From an uncultured Clostridia bacterium (lineage in GTDB: Bacteria > Bacillota > Clostridia > Christensenellales > Borkfalkiaceae): a stretch of 57,453 bases of DNA. Positions 24,081-32,853 of this stretch are shown here, piece by piece (within the stretch, counting starts at the first letter, position 1; the number at the start of each line of letters is the position of its first letter). Location of the stretch: contig CANPZW010000009.1 of assembly GCA_947589385.1 (NCBI GenBank), positions 1-57,453 on the forward strand, in the 5' to 3' direction. The notes beneath the pieces were generated by a model. That model did no database searches, was not told the DNA's origin, and worked only from the letters and a program-made list of their open reading frames with translations. A program made the position numbers and the translations under genes.

Positions 24081-24783
24081 TCGAAACGCTCTCCTTTTTT
24101 CTGTTTTTCATACGGCGGACAAGGGCGACGACGCCGTCCTTTACGCCGATAAACGCCATATCCGCCAAAACGCAGATAGTGCCGAACAAAAGGGGCTCTA
24201 CGCCTATATAAATAGCGTCCGCCGTCTTATTTATGATATTTGCGAGGACGTTGAGGTTTGTATATACTACCGACACGAGATAGACGACAAGGGTATAATA
24301 GATAATGTTTGCGAAAAATGTCCAGAACGCTTTAAAAGGAAACGGGAACATAACATAGCCGTCGTACTCGCGCCTGTCCGATTCCATATATCTGAACACG
24401 GGGTTGACAAACAAGTCCGTCACCATTCCCAGCACTACGCCCAAAAGCAAAACGCTGTCCGGTCCCGTCAAGGGCAAGCCCCAAAGGATGAAATAGCTTG
24501 TTGCGCCCGCAAACCACCATTTGACGAAAATCGCCTTTATCCAGGTGGGTATGCGCGATAATTTATCTACCTTGTAAGGGTCGAACTGCTTGTCCTTGCC
24601 GCTCCGCGTTACATTTTTAGGGTCATATACCCCCGTGTTCGCGTTGATTGAATAATTTGTATCCCCACCGGACGGCGCGTCCCCGTCTTTAAGCGCCGCA
24701 ACAAGTTCATCCACCTTATCCGCTTTCAAATCGTAATAATTTTGGATGGTCGTTTCTCTGAAATCTTTTTTCTTTTTTGCCAT
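24073..24783 (-). CDS. Uncharacterised membrane protein in the pectin operon
   Basis: 236 residues. After a charged N-terminus (MAKKKKDF) and a polar region of about 80 residues come four hydrophobic segments: FAGATSYFILWGLPL, VLLLGVVLGMVTDLFV, FWTFFANIIYYTLVVYLVSVVY and LLFGTICVLADMAFIGV. The C-terminus is basic. I recognise no family. I chose the start at 24783 (AAAAGG upstream). It overlaps GH28 by 8 bases and follows a 4-helix protein, so it belongs to the transporter-enzyme operon. The position suggests an accessory role in uptake or its regulation. Confidence 0.7.
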   Translation of the reverse strand: MAKKKKDFRETTIQNYYDLKADKVDELVAALKDGDAPSGGDTNYSINANTGVYDPKNVTRSGKDKQFDPYKVDKLSRIPTWIKAIFVKWWFAGATSYFILWGLPLTGPDSVLLLGVVLGMVTDLFVNPVFRYMESDRREYDGYVMFPFPFKAFWTFFANIIYYTLVVYLVSVVYTNLNVLANIINKTADAIYIGVEPLLFGTICVLADMAFIGVKDGVVALVRRMKNRKKESVSNV

Positions 24784-24846
24784 AACAAACCTTTTCCGAA
24801 AAATAACCGACAAAGTTGTATTTGCCGGTTATTGTCACTATGAAAA

Positions 24847-25464
24847 TTAAACTTCTTCGCTTGTGTCGATTTCCTCCGACAGCTTATTTTCTTCGAGGTC
24901 CTTCCGCGTATTGATTTTAAGCAACAGTTTTTTATACAGGGGAAGGGTCGCCACAAGCAATATGCCGATGCCGTAAAGTACCATTACGGCTATTGAAAGA
25001 TTAAGCGACTGTTCAAGGTAAGGGCGTTTCGCCAAATCTTCGGCGCCGAAATTCGAGCCGTGGTAGATATAATCACCGACTTTTACATAATAGAGCACCT
25101 GGCTTAAAATTACTATTATGAGAAATGCGAACAGCACGCAAAGCAATGCAACGTTCGTCTTTTTACGCTTGGGGAAAGCGCTTCCGAATACCGCTACAGA
25201 AAGAATGGAGAAAAGCGTGGTAAGGAATATGGACATGCCACCCCATTCCGCTTTGGACAGCTCGGCTACCGACCGCGAGAAAGTAAACAGCCAAATAAGC
25301 CACAGGAACATTATTATAATCAAATATGTGTAGGGTATCAGTTTGGTGTTGCGTTTCAGTTTAACTATAAACTTTCTGCAACGCTCTTTTATTGCCGCGC
25401 CCGCGCCTTTCTTTTCCGAAGGCTCGGAAGCCACTGCATTTACCGCGTTTTGGTTTTCTTCCAT
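24847..25464 (-). CDS. Uncharacterised 4-helix membrane protein in the pectin operon
   Basis: 205 residues with four hydrophobic segments at about 37-55, 68-90, 98-118 and 148-170, a charged N-terminus, and an acidic C-terminal tail (KLSEEIDTSEEV). No family motif is recognised. The helix-loop plan (a longer outer loop between helices 3 and 4) is similar to the other small membrane proteins at 26566 and 27204, although sequence identity is low. It lies between the ATPase gene and the 236-residue membrane protein gene, all on the same strand with short gaps. Confidence 0.7.
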   Translation of the reverse strand: MEENQNAVNAVASEPSEKKGAGAAIKERCRKFIVKLKRNTKLIPYTYLIIIMFLWLIWLFTFSRSVAELSKAEWGGMSIFLTTLFSILSVAVFGSAFPKRKKTNVALLCVLFAFLIIVILSQVLYYVKVGDYIYHGSNFGAEDLAKRPYLEQSLNLSIAVMVLYGIGILLVATLPLYKKLLLKINTRKDLEENKLSEEIDTSEEV

Positions 25465-25475
25465 AATCTTTCCTC

Positions 25476-26573
25476 CTACCTGATAGCCTTGCCGTATTCC
25501 GAAATATTGCCCTTTTCGTCGGTTACGGGCAGCTCGAAGAAGTGCATCATGGCGGAGTCGAAACCGATTTCAATTTCGTCGCCGTGCATATAGCTGCACC
25601 ATTCCGCGAACTTGCAGACTACGTTTTTTACGCCGCCCACCTTGCCGTGGACAAGTGTGTTCATACCAAGGTTTTCGTTGTTCGTGACCTGCATTTTAAT
25701 ATGCCCGTCGCGGGTGATATTTTCGGGTCTTACTCCCAAAATAACTTCCCTGCCCTCGTAGGGGGCGAGAATTTGCCTTTGATTTTCGTCGAGGGGATAT
25801 TCAAACAGTTCGCTTACGAATTTACCGTCCTGCACCCTGCCTTCGAACATGTTCATGGGCGGCAGTCCTATAAACGTCGCCACGAATGTGTTGGCGGGCT
25901 GTTCGTACAGTTCTATGGGCGTGCCTATCTGCTGTACGCGCCCCATAGACATACATACGATTCTGTCCGCGAGGGTCAGCGCCTCGGTTTGGTCATGCGT
26001 GACGTACATCATGGTTGCATTCAATTTTTTATGCAGAAGGAGAATTTCCCTTCGCATAGAGCCGCGCAATTTAGCGTCGAGATTGGAAAGCGGCTCGTCG
26101 AACAGGAACACCTTGGGGTTGCGCACGATTGCCCTGCCCATGGCTACGCGCTGGCGCTGCCCGCCCGAAAGCTGGCGGGGCTTTTTGTTCAACTGCGATT
26201 TAAGGTCTAATATTTCCGCAGCCGCCATGACCTTTCTATGTATAGTTTCCTTTTTTTCCTTCCGCAGGGTCAGGGAGAAAGCCATATTCTCGTAAATAGT
26301 CATATGCCCGTACAGCGCGTAGTTCTGGAAAACCATCGCTATATCCCTGTCCTTGGGGGGAAGCTGCGTACAGTCTTTGCCGTCGATAATAAGGCTGCCC
26401 TTCGTAATATCTTCAAGCCCCGCGACCATTCTCAGCGTCGTGGATTTGCCGCAGCCCGAAGGTCCTACAAGTACAATAAATTCCCCGTCGGCAATATCGA
26501 GATTGAAGTCATATACGGCTTGAACGCCGCCGTCGTATATTTTATCTAAATGCTGTATTTTTACCTCAGGCAT
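25476..26573 (-). CDS. Sugar ABC transporter ATPase (MsmK/UgpC type)
   Basis: 365 residues, cytoplasmic side of the membrane. It powers a carbohydrate importer. All ATPase motifs are present: Walker A GPSGCGKST (about residues 38-46), Q-loop VFQNYALYGHMT, signature LSGGQRQRVAMGRA (about 134-147), Walker B VFLFDEPLSNLDAKLR, and the switch His in YVTHDQTEAL. The C-terminal 120 residues are the TOBE-type regulatory domain. Many Bacillota keep one shared orphan ATPase for many sugar importers; here it is inside the operon, so it probably serves this importer specifically. It overlaps the upstream membrane-protein gene by 8 bases. Confidence 0.93.
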   Translation of the reverse strand: MPEVKIQHLDKIYDGGVQAVYDFNLDIADGEFIVLVGPSGCGKSTTLRMVAGLEDITKGSLIIDGKDCTQLPPKDRDIAMVFQNYALYGHMTIYENMAFSLTLRKEKKETIHRKVMAAAEILDLKSQLNKKPRQLSGGQRQRVAMGRAIVRNPKVFLFDEPLSNLDAKLRGSMRREILLLHKKLNATMMYVTHDQTEALTLADRIVCMSMGRVQQIGTPIELYEQPANTFVATFIGLPPMNMFEGRVQDGKFVSELFEYPLDENQRQILAPYEGREVILGVRPENITRDGHIKMQVTNNENLGMNTLVHGKVGGVKNVVCKFAEWCSYMHGDEIEIGFDSAMMHFFELPVTDEKGNISEYGKAIR

Positions 26574-27204
26574 TTTCTCCCTCCTCTACAAGCTCTTTTT
26601 CCCTTTCGGAAAATTCGGCTGCGGCGCGGGATTCCTCTTCGTCAAGCGTTTTAAGTGCGTTTTCAACGTTTACCGAGCCGTCTTTGACCCCCGCCTCGTG
26701 TTTTTCAAGACGGCGGCAGCGGAAATATCCGATTACCGCGGCAAGAACGAAACACGCCGCCGAAGCGCAGAGGTAGGCAAGCATTATTATGAACTCGGTT
26801 ATGCTTTCGGTGGGATTAAGCCAAAAATAATTTACCGTCAGATAGTTGTTTTTCAGTCCGTAAAGGGGATATCCGAAAATTCTGAATATCTGGAAAGCCG
26901 CAAGCGCCAAAAGAACTATACAGTATTTTTTGTTATAGCCCTTTATGCCTTCGGAAGAAAGGAAAGCGATTAGCAGCATAAACAAAGTGAGCACTACCGA
27001 AAAGCCCATGGTAAGATTTGAAAATCTTGTAGCTTCCGTCATGCCGTTGTTCATTACGGTGGAAAGCTTGATGCCGTACAGAAGCATGAAATACAGACAG
27101 TTGAAAACAAGTCCCAAAAGCGCAAGATTTGCGGGCAGACTGTTCTTTTTATAGCGGAGAATATCGTCCGCAACTATCTGTTGATTGGGATTAAGCTCTT
27201 TCAT
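26566..27204 (-). CDS. Uncharacterised 4-helix membrane protein in the pectin operon
   Basis: 212 residues with hydrophobic segments near 25-45, 68-84, 93-112 and 136-160 and an acidic, coiled-coil-like C-terminal tail (DEEESRAAAEFSEREKELVEEGE). No family recognised. The stop overlaps the ATPase start by 8 bases, and the start overlaps the previous gene by one base, so it is tightly coupled between another 4-helix protein and the ATPase. Such coupling usually means the products work in a fixed ratio; I infer a subunit or partner of the importer. Confidence 0.7.
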   Translation of the reverse strand: MKELNPNQQIVADDILRYKKNSLPANLALLGLVFNCLYFMLLYGIKLSTVMNNGMTEATRFSNLTMGFSVVLTLFMLLIAFLSSEGIKGYNKKYCIVLLALAAFQIFRIFGYPLYGLKNNYLTVNYFWLNPTESITEFIIMLAYLCASAACFVLAAVIGYFRCRRLEKHEAGVKDGSVNVENALKTLDEEESRAAAEFSEREKELVEEGENA

Positions 27205-27788
27205 TATGCCGCCTCCTTTGCAATATTCTGTTCGAGAAGGGCTTTTTCGCCCTTCATAAGTTTTACTTTCCAGATAAGGTTAAGCGCAACCGCTACGGCG
27301 TCTGCAAGCGCAAGAAAACTTGTCACGAAGCTTATCACGAACATAAGGGAAGATTTGGAGACGGAAGGTCCGCCCATACCCGAAGATATCTGTATGTAAA
27401 AATTCAGTTCTTCCCAATCCATTCCGTAAAAACTGCCCATAAGCACTGCCGTAAATATAATGCCGTACAGCGCCACGGCAAGCGCGGTTGCAATGACAAG
27501 CCCCGAAGATACATAATTCGTTACGTAGTAATTGCGGCGCTTGTTCGTATCGGTTATAAACAGCGTAACCGCGGCGCAGATATAAATGATAGTTAGTGTG
27601 AACATTACGTTGACAAAGCTCTGCGCGCTTGTGCAGAAGTCCCCCGCAAGTTCGGGGTAGTCTTTGCCGTAATATGCGATATCGTTGAGGTTGCCGCTTA
27701 AAAATATTATTGCGCTAACAAAGGTCAACGCGCCTATGATAAGCGAAACCAGACACAATATCCTTTGAAATTTCATCTGAACTTTCAT
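27204..27788 (-). CDS. Uncharacterised 4-helix membrane protein in the pectin operon
   Basis: 194 residues with four hydrophobic segments: CLVSLIIGALTFVSAIIFL, FVNVMFTLTIIYICAAVTLF, SSGLVIATALAVALYGIIFT, and VISFVTSFLALADAVAVAL. The first outer loop contains NDIAYYGKDYPELAGDF. I chose the start at 27788, with GGAG 11 bases upstream; a start at residue 5 is also possible. It is the first gene after the strong terminator that follows the binding-protein gene, so it and all downstream genes are expected at lower level. Confidence 0.65.
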   Translation of the reverse strand: MKVQMKFQRILCLVSLIIGALTFVSAIIFLSGNLNDIAYYGKDYPELAGDFCTSAQSFVNVMFTLTIIYICAAVTLFITDTNKRRNYYVTNYVSSGLVIATALAVALYGIIFTAVLMGSFYGMDWEELNFYIQISSGMGGPSVSKSSLMFVISFVTSFLALADAVAVALNLIWKVKLMKGEKALLEQNIAKEAA

Positions 27789-27811
27789 ATTTAAGTGTCT
27801 CCGAAAAATTT

Positions 27812-27843
27812 TTTTGCCTGCCCGCCTGCGCGGGCAGGCAAAA
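27812..27843 (-). terminator. Strong hairpin between binding protein and downstream operon genes
   Basis: Fourteen-base perfect arms (TTTTGCCTGCCCGC and complement) with a 4-nt loop; on the minus strand the stem is followed by a run of T. Likely a partial terminator that makes the binding protein more abundant than the ATPase and enzymes. Confidence 0.85.
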
Positions 27844-27879
27844 TTCATTTAAGTCGCGGTGGTTTTAACGTCGGGTCGG

Positions 27880-30564
27880 TTAATTAAAGATATTATAAGT
27901 GGTTTTTAAAGTAGCCCATGCGGCCTTGTAGATATTTACGCGTACGTTCATTCCGGCGCCATTCAACCAGTTGACATATTCTTCGCCGTTCGCTTTAAGT
28001 CCGCCGTTGCCCTGTTCACCGAGAATATACACGTCCGAGCCCAGCCATTTCTGCGTGCCGAAGCCGTAATACATAACTTCGAGATATACGTTCATGCCTT
28101 CGCCCTTGGTGCTGCTGCTGCGGAAGTACTGACCTACTTTGGTCTGCTCGTCGTTTTTAAGCGTTGTCTGCTGGTTAGCGGTAAGAGGATAAGCCGTCGG
28201 GGAGATGAAATACCAAGGCGAAGCCGCGTCCTTGGGGTCAACCACAACGTGCTTGATAACGCCCGCGGTTATAGCTTTATCGACTATGGAAGCGCCGTTT
28301 CTGCCGCACTCTGCGGTGCACTGGAATTCGAAGCCCTGATTCTTATTGCCTATGGGAAGGGTCGTGCCGAGCACGTAGCGCGCATAGTTGGTATAGCTGC
28401 CCACCTGGTTTATCGTAAGGTTGCCCGTATTCTGCTTTATGGGGTGTTCCTGGTTGTCGGAACCCTTTACCTTGATTTCATTGCCGGAGAAGAAGGCATA
28501 ATTGGCTTTCGTGATTTGGGGAACTATTCTGCCGCCGTATTCCGTGCCTTCATAGACCTTTCCGTTATAAACGAACACGCCGCCCGCGCCCGTCTTGTAT
28601 TCCGGCTTAACTTCGTACTGCGCGGGAACGTTGCCGTATGCCGCCGTCTTTAACGTTGCGACATCTTCGAGTTTGAGACTGGATTCCTTTGCATACCAGA
28701 AGCCGTTATCGGAGGAAGTTCCCGCAGTTTCGTCGTAGCTGTCCGTCGAAGAAGGAGTTCCGTAAGTCATGAGAATCTGTCCGTCCTCGGAGAACAGGAA
28801 GTCGATAAATGTAAGCACTGCCGAGAATTTATCGGGATTATTCGAAACCGCTTCGACGGGAACGCAGAAGCCCGTATTTTTAACGGAACGCCAGCTTTCG
28901 GTAAATCTCATAACCGTTTCGTGCGTGCCGTCGTCGTTGACGTCCCATCTCGAAACGGGCGTCAGAATAGGCGCATAGTTATAACCGGGAGCGGCATGCT
29001 GTGAAGCGCCCGTAACGGCGTTTTTCGTCTGCGTCTGAATATAGTCGTAGGACATTGCGCCGAGAACATTGGACTTTTCGTTTCTCCATGAATTGAAGCC
29101 GTCCGCGCCCTCTTCGCCCGTGTAGAGGATGCCCTCTTTTGCGAACGCACTGAAATTGTTAAGCGCGTTGTAGGAATCGGCGTTCTGGCGGGAATCGCGG
29201 AGTTCGCCGTTATTATCAATATAGATATATTCAAGTCTTGAACCGAGACCGCGCACGCCGTAGAGCTCGCTTGCCATGGTGAGAAGCATTACGCGTCTCT
29301 GCGAGGTAGCCTGTCTTGCCACGATGCCGTAAAGCGCACCCGTGTCGCCGTCGAGGTAACCGTTGTTGCAGATTATCGCGCGGAGAGTAGCGGCGAGAAG
29401 GTCAACGTCCCATGCCGCGGAAACGCTGTTGAATACGTCCGAAGCCTTGGTATATGCGGGGGTGCCGTCGGTGGCTGTTGCGCTTGCGACTTTAAGGTAT
29501 GCGACCTTGATATATTCGCTTACGATTTTTGCAAGCTTGTCGCCCGTGACGTCGCCCTGCTTTTCGTTTATGGCGAAGTTCTGCATATCCACGATATTGC
29601 CGCTATCGCCGTCATAAGCTTTGCCCGCCGCGGCGGTTATCGCCTGACCGAGAGCGGAATTTCCGTCCTTTGCGGCTGTAAGCGCCTTGCCGTAATCGAG
29701 CCTTATGAAAATCTTAGTGCCGTCCTCGGCTGCGGATTCAACAGTATAACTGTCTTCGGCTTTCGTGCCCATATAAGCTTTAACGGCGGACTGTGTGCCT
29801 ACTATGCTTCCGTGCTGTTTGGTATCGCTGCCGTCCTTATATGAATCCTTTTCCGCCGCCTGCGCCGCGAACGTCTTGAATTTTTCGGAATTTAATTCAT
29901 TGTCGAGAATCTTTTCGACCCAATCCTTGCGGATTGTATTGTAGTATTCTATATCGTTGTTGCCGTCGAAGTAAGGTGCGGCATACATACCGCCGTTCGT
30001 ATCGCCCGTAAGGGAATACTTTGTAACGGCGTTGGCTTCGAGGAACGCCTTGTAGTTGGGCATATAGTCCAGCCAATCCGCAAGATTAACGAAGTTGCTC
30101 GTATTCTGGTTGATTGCCGAAAGCGAACCCGTAATAATGTCGTATCTGGAAAGAGTTTTTTCCGTAACGGCGTTGGTTATCTGTTTATCGGAGCTGACGT
30201 TTGTGAACACGTCCTTTGCGTCGATTTTAAGCTGGGAAGCCATAGCCGCCCATGCGGGTTTCAGGTTGCCGGACGAATAGGATTTTCCGTCTATCATATA
30301 GGTAGAGCCGGACAAATCGCTGTTGGTGTAGCTTATACCCTGCGCTTTGCTGTTCTGGTTGCCGACGTTGAAGTTTACAACCGTGCCGTCCGCATAGGTA
30401 AGCTTGCCGTTCGCGTCGGTGTTCACTTTAAGGTTACCGTTGGTATTGCCGCCCTTGTCCGAATTGTCGGGCTTGCACGCAGCCATGAACGCAACAGACC
30501 CGAGCATTGTGCCCGCCATAACCGTGGCTACGGCGGTCGTTGCCATCTTCTTGAATTTGTTCAT
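27880..30564 (-). CDS. Oversized sugar-binding lipoprotein of an ABC importer
   Basis: 894 residues, against about 450-560 for most members. The signal peptide ends in MAAC, so Cys30 is lipidated, followed by a Gly/Asn/Lys linker. Binding-protein features include LADWLDYMPNYKAFLEAN, RKDWVEKILD, SWRSVKNTGFCVPVEAV and FLFSEDGQILMTYG, as in LplA/YtcQ-type proteins that deliver pectin-derived sugars. Residues from about 670 to 894 (GGRIVPQITKANYAFFSG, then a Gly/Thr/Tyr-rich beta region) may be an extra domain. The gene follows the two permease genes (RBS AGGAG) and ends before a strong hairpin. Confidence 0.88.
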   Translation of the reverse strand: MNKFKKMATTAVATVMAGTMLGSVAFMAACKPDNSDKGGNTNGNLKVNTDANGKLTYADGTVVNFNVGNQNSKAQGISYTNSDLSGSTYMIDGKSYSSGNLKPAWAAMASQLKIDAKDVFTNVSSDKQITNAVTEKTLSRYDIITGSLSAINQNTSNFVNLADWLDYMPNYKAFLEANAVTKYSLTGDTNGGMYAAPYFDGNNDIEYYNTIRKDWVEKILDNELNSEKFKTFAAQAAEKDSYKDGSDTKQHGSIVGTQSAVKAYMGTKAEDSYTVESAAEDGTKIFIRLDYGKALTAAKDGNSALGQAITAAAGKAYDGDSGNIVDMQNFAINEKQGDVTGDKLAKIVSEYIKVAYLKVASATATDGTPAYTKASDVFNSVSAAWDVDLLAATLRAIICNNGYLDGDTGALYGIVARQATSQRRVMLLTMASELYGVRGLGSRLEYIYIDNNGELRDSRQNADSYNALNNFSAFAKEGILYTGEEGADGFNSWRNEKSNVLGAMSYDYIQTQTKNAVTGASQHAAPGYNYAPILTPVSRWDVNDDGTHETVMRFTESWRSVKNTGFCVPVEAVSNNPDKFSAVLTFIDFLFSEDGQILMTYGTPSSTDSYDETAGTSSDNGFWYAKESSLKLEDVATLKTAAYGNVPAQYEVKPEYKTGAGGVFVYNGKVYEGTEYGGRIVPQITKANYAFFSGNEIKVKGSDNQEHPIKQNTGNLTINQVGSYTNYARYVLGTTLPIGNKNQGFEFQCTAECGRNGASIVDKAITAGVIKHVVVDPKDAASPWYFISPTAYPLTANQQTTLKNDEQTKVGQYFRSSSTKGEGMNVYLEVMYYGFGTQKWLGSDVYILGEQGNGGLKANGEEYVNWLNGAGMNVRVNIYKAAWATLKTTYNIFN

Positions 30565-30632
30565 ATAAATCTCCTATAAATATTTTTTATTCCTTTTTAA
30601 AATCATTTTTGAAAATTTTCGCATGGACGCGA

Positions 30633-31586
30633 TTATTCTTTTACGCCGCCCATGTTTACGCCTTTGGCGAAATACTTCTGAATGAAAGGATATATTACAA
30701 GTATGGGTATTACGCCGCAAATTACCATAGCATAGACTACCGACATTATGGAAGCTTTCGTATAGTCAACGCTTTCCACGATTTTCCATTCATCTACGTT
30801 ATCCACGCTGGGCGTTTCGATAAGTCCCGAATACGAATCTATGAAGTTTCGTATCTTGACCTGCACGGGCCAGGAAAATTCCTGGTCGGGCATCATACGC
30901 ATCGCCCAGAAATAGCCGTTCCAGCGGGATATGCCGAAGAATAGCGCCACGGTCGCGATAGTGGCTTTGCTCATGGGGATATAGACATTGAAAAGAATCT
31001 GCATTTCCGTCGCGCCGTCTATCCTCGCCGCTTCCTCTATCTCGGTAGGCACGCCCTCGAAAGTGTTACGGAGAAGAATTACGTTCGTCGCGTTCATACC
31101 CATTGCAAGGATAATAAGCCATTTTTGGTCGAAACCGTTGTCCGTATATTGAAGCCCCGCAAATCCCGCAAGGATATCGCCCGTAGCCTGATAATTGAGG
31201 AATTGGGGAACGATGCCCGCAGAGAACCACATTGTGAATACGAGGAAGAAGTTGAACGCGTGGCGGCCCATAAGTCTCTTTTTGGAGAGGGCGTATGCGC
31301 CCATAATCGTATAAACAAGACACCACACCGTGCCCACAAGCGCAAGGAAAAGCGTGTTGGCGTAGCTGACCCAGAACATATTGTCCAAAAATACGTACTT
31401 ATATGCCTGTATATTCGGCTCTACCGGCCACAGAATTACCTTGCCATGCAATATTGCGTCCGCCGAACTGAACGAGGAGCTTATCGCATATATGAAAGGA
31501 TATACGCACATGAGCGCGAAAGCTATCAAAAGAACGTAAGCGATGATTTTGAATATCAGTTCGCTGATTTCCGTTTTACGTTTCAT
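30633..31586 (-). CDS. Sugar ABC transporter permease, LplC/YtcP type
   Basis: 317 residues with six membrane segments. The conserved EAA loop, which contacts the ATPase, reads EEAARIDGATEMQIL (about residues 200-214). N-terminal residues YPFIYAISSSFSSADAI are typical for the MalG-like subunit of oligosaccharide importers, and the closest group is the LplC/YtcP permeases that pair with LplB. AGGAGG lies before the start, 15 bases after the partner permease. In B. subtilis the YtcQ-YteP-YtcP system imports rhamnogalacturonan fragments, which suits the GH28 and GH105 genes here. Confidence 0.93.
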   Translation of the reverse strand: MKRKTEISELIFKIIAYVLLIAFALMCVYPFIYAISSSFSSADAILHGKVILWPVEPNIQAYKYVFLDNMFWVSYANTLFLALVGTVWCLVYTIMGAYALSKKRLMGRHAFNFFLVFTMWFSAGIVPQFLNYQATGDILAGFAGLQYTDNGFDQKWLIILAMGMNATNVILLRNTFEGVPTEIEEAARIDGATEMQILFNVYIPMSKATIATVALFFGISRWNGYFWAMRMMPDQEFSWPVQVKIRNFIDSYSGLIETPSVDNVDEWKIVESVDYTKASIMSVVYAMVICGVIPILVIYPFIQKYFAKGVNMGGVKE

Positions 31587-31601
31587 ACGTCTGCGTCCTC
31601 C

Positions 31602-32675
31602 TTAATACAAAGATACGTTCGCCGCTCTTCTTGCGACGGAGTTCGCGCCTATTACAAGTATCATGCCTATAAGGTTATTGACCATTTCGGCTGCGATACC
31701 AAGGGTTGCGTTGCCTTGCTGGGACCACCTGTTGGACAGGGTAGCCACTATGTCGGCGGCTTCGTAGTTGGAAGCGTTGGACATCAGATAAACTTTTTCG
31801 TAGCCTACGGAAAGGAGAGAGCCTATCTTCATGATAAGCATTATGACGACCGTAGAAAGGATGCTGGGAATAACCACGTATCTCATCTGCGCCATTTTAC
31901 CCGCGCCGTCTATCTGCGCCGCCTCGTACGAAGTCGGTGAAACAGCAATCACTGCCGCGAAATAGACGATAGAGTCATAACCGCCGTGTTCCCATATGCC
32001 CGTAATCTGATAAATCGCCCTGAAATACCTTTGGGTGAACACAAGCCCGTTGCGCGCGCCCGTCACCTCGGCGGCAAATTTTTCCGAATGGGGAAGCCAC
32101 ATAAGGAATTGCGAAACGATACCTATGCCTTCCGTGCCGCCCTGACCCGAAGTAGAACCGCGGAAAAGAACGATTGCCAGCGCGGTTATGATAACCGTTG
32201 ACATGAACTTGGGAAGATAGACGCAAACCTGCAATACAGACCTGGTTACGTTTGACTTGACCTCATTGAAGAACAGCGCCAGAATAATCGGGAACGGGAA
32301 ACCGAACAGAAGTCCGTAGAACGCGATTATGAACGTGTTTCTGAACGCCCGCCAGAACTCATACTGCATCGCCCCGAAAAACAGCATTTTGAAGTTCGCA
32401 AGACCCACCCATAGCTGGTCGCTTACTTCGAGTGCGCTGTCGGGGTCCTTAAAGGCGGCGAACAGCTCTTTCATAGGCAGATAACGCCAAAGAAGGTACA
32501 CCAATAACATGGGTACCAGCATCAAATAAAGCCGCCAGTCTTTAAGGATGGTCCAGCCGGTCGTCTTCCACTTGTTTCGCTCAGTTTCGTCCCTTACCTT
32601 CTGATCGGCGGCCATGGAATACGTCCCGCTCGCCTCGTCGTAGATAAGGAAGTCGTCATATTTGAGTTTAAACAT
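31602..32675 (-). CDS. Sugar ABC transporter permease, LplB/YteP type
   Basis: 357 residues. It starts with an unusual 45-residue cytoplasmic polar extension (YDEASGTYSMAADQKVRDETERNKW) before the first of six membrane segments. The EAA loop is YEAAQIDGAGKMAQM. PMKELFAAFKD and GLANFKMLFFG are typical of LplB/YteP permeases. I chose the start at 32675 with GGAGGAG before it. It is the first gene of the transporter operon and precedes LplC by 15 bases. It forms the membrane pore together with LplC. Confidence 0.93.
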   Translation of the reverse strand: MFKLKYDDFLIYDEASGTYSMAADQKVRDETERNKWKTTGWTILKDWRLYLMLVPMLLVYLLWRYLPMKELFAAFKDPDSALEVSDQLWVGLANFKMLFFGAMQYEFWRAFRNTFIIAFYGLLFGFPFPIILALFFNEVKSNVTRSVLQVCVYLPKFMSTVIITALAIVLFRGSTSGQGGTEGIGIVSQFLMWLPHSEKFAAEVTGARNGLVFTQRYFRAIYQITGIWEHGGYDSIVYFAAVIAVSPTSYEAAQIDGAGKMAQMRYVVIPSILSTVVIMLIMKIGSLLSVGYEKVYLMSNASNYEAADIVATLSNRWSQQGNATLGIAAEMVNNLIGMILVIGANSVARRAANVSLY

Positions 32676-32753
32676 GAAAAATCTCCTCCATACCACTTAA
32701 AGTAAAGTATTTATTAAAAGCGGTTTCCCGCGGATTACCGTTTAAGTGTTGTT

Positions 32754-32794
32754 GTGTGCTTGTTGCACAAGCACACAGAAGGGCCCTTCTGTGT
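32754..32794. repeat. Two overlapping, mutually exclusive hairpins upstream of the transporter operon
   Basis: GTGTGCTTGT (32754-32763) pairs with ACAAGCACAC (32767-32776); ACACAGAAGGG (32773-32783) pairs with CCCTTCTGTGT (32784-32794). They share ACAC at 32773-32776, so both cannot form fully at once. They lie between the end of the gene at 32854 and the lplB start, and could be a terminator/anti-terminator pair or simply a double terminator. Confidence 0.65.
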
Positions 32795-32815
32795 CGGCAT
32801 TAAATTTTTAATTAC

Positions 32816-32825
32816 GCAATACGTA
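32816..32825 (+). repeat. Dispersed decamer GCAATACGTA, copy 3
   Basis: Within ACGCAATACGTATGCG, a 16-base stretch shared exactly with copy 5. Intergenic. Confidence 0.8.
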
Positions 32826-32853
32826 TGCGTTTATTTGTTGCGGACCGAATGGG

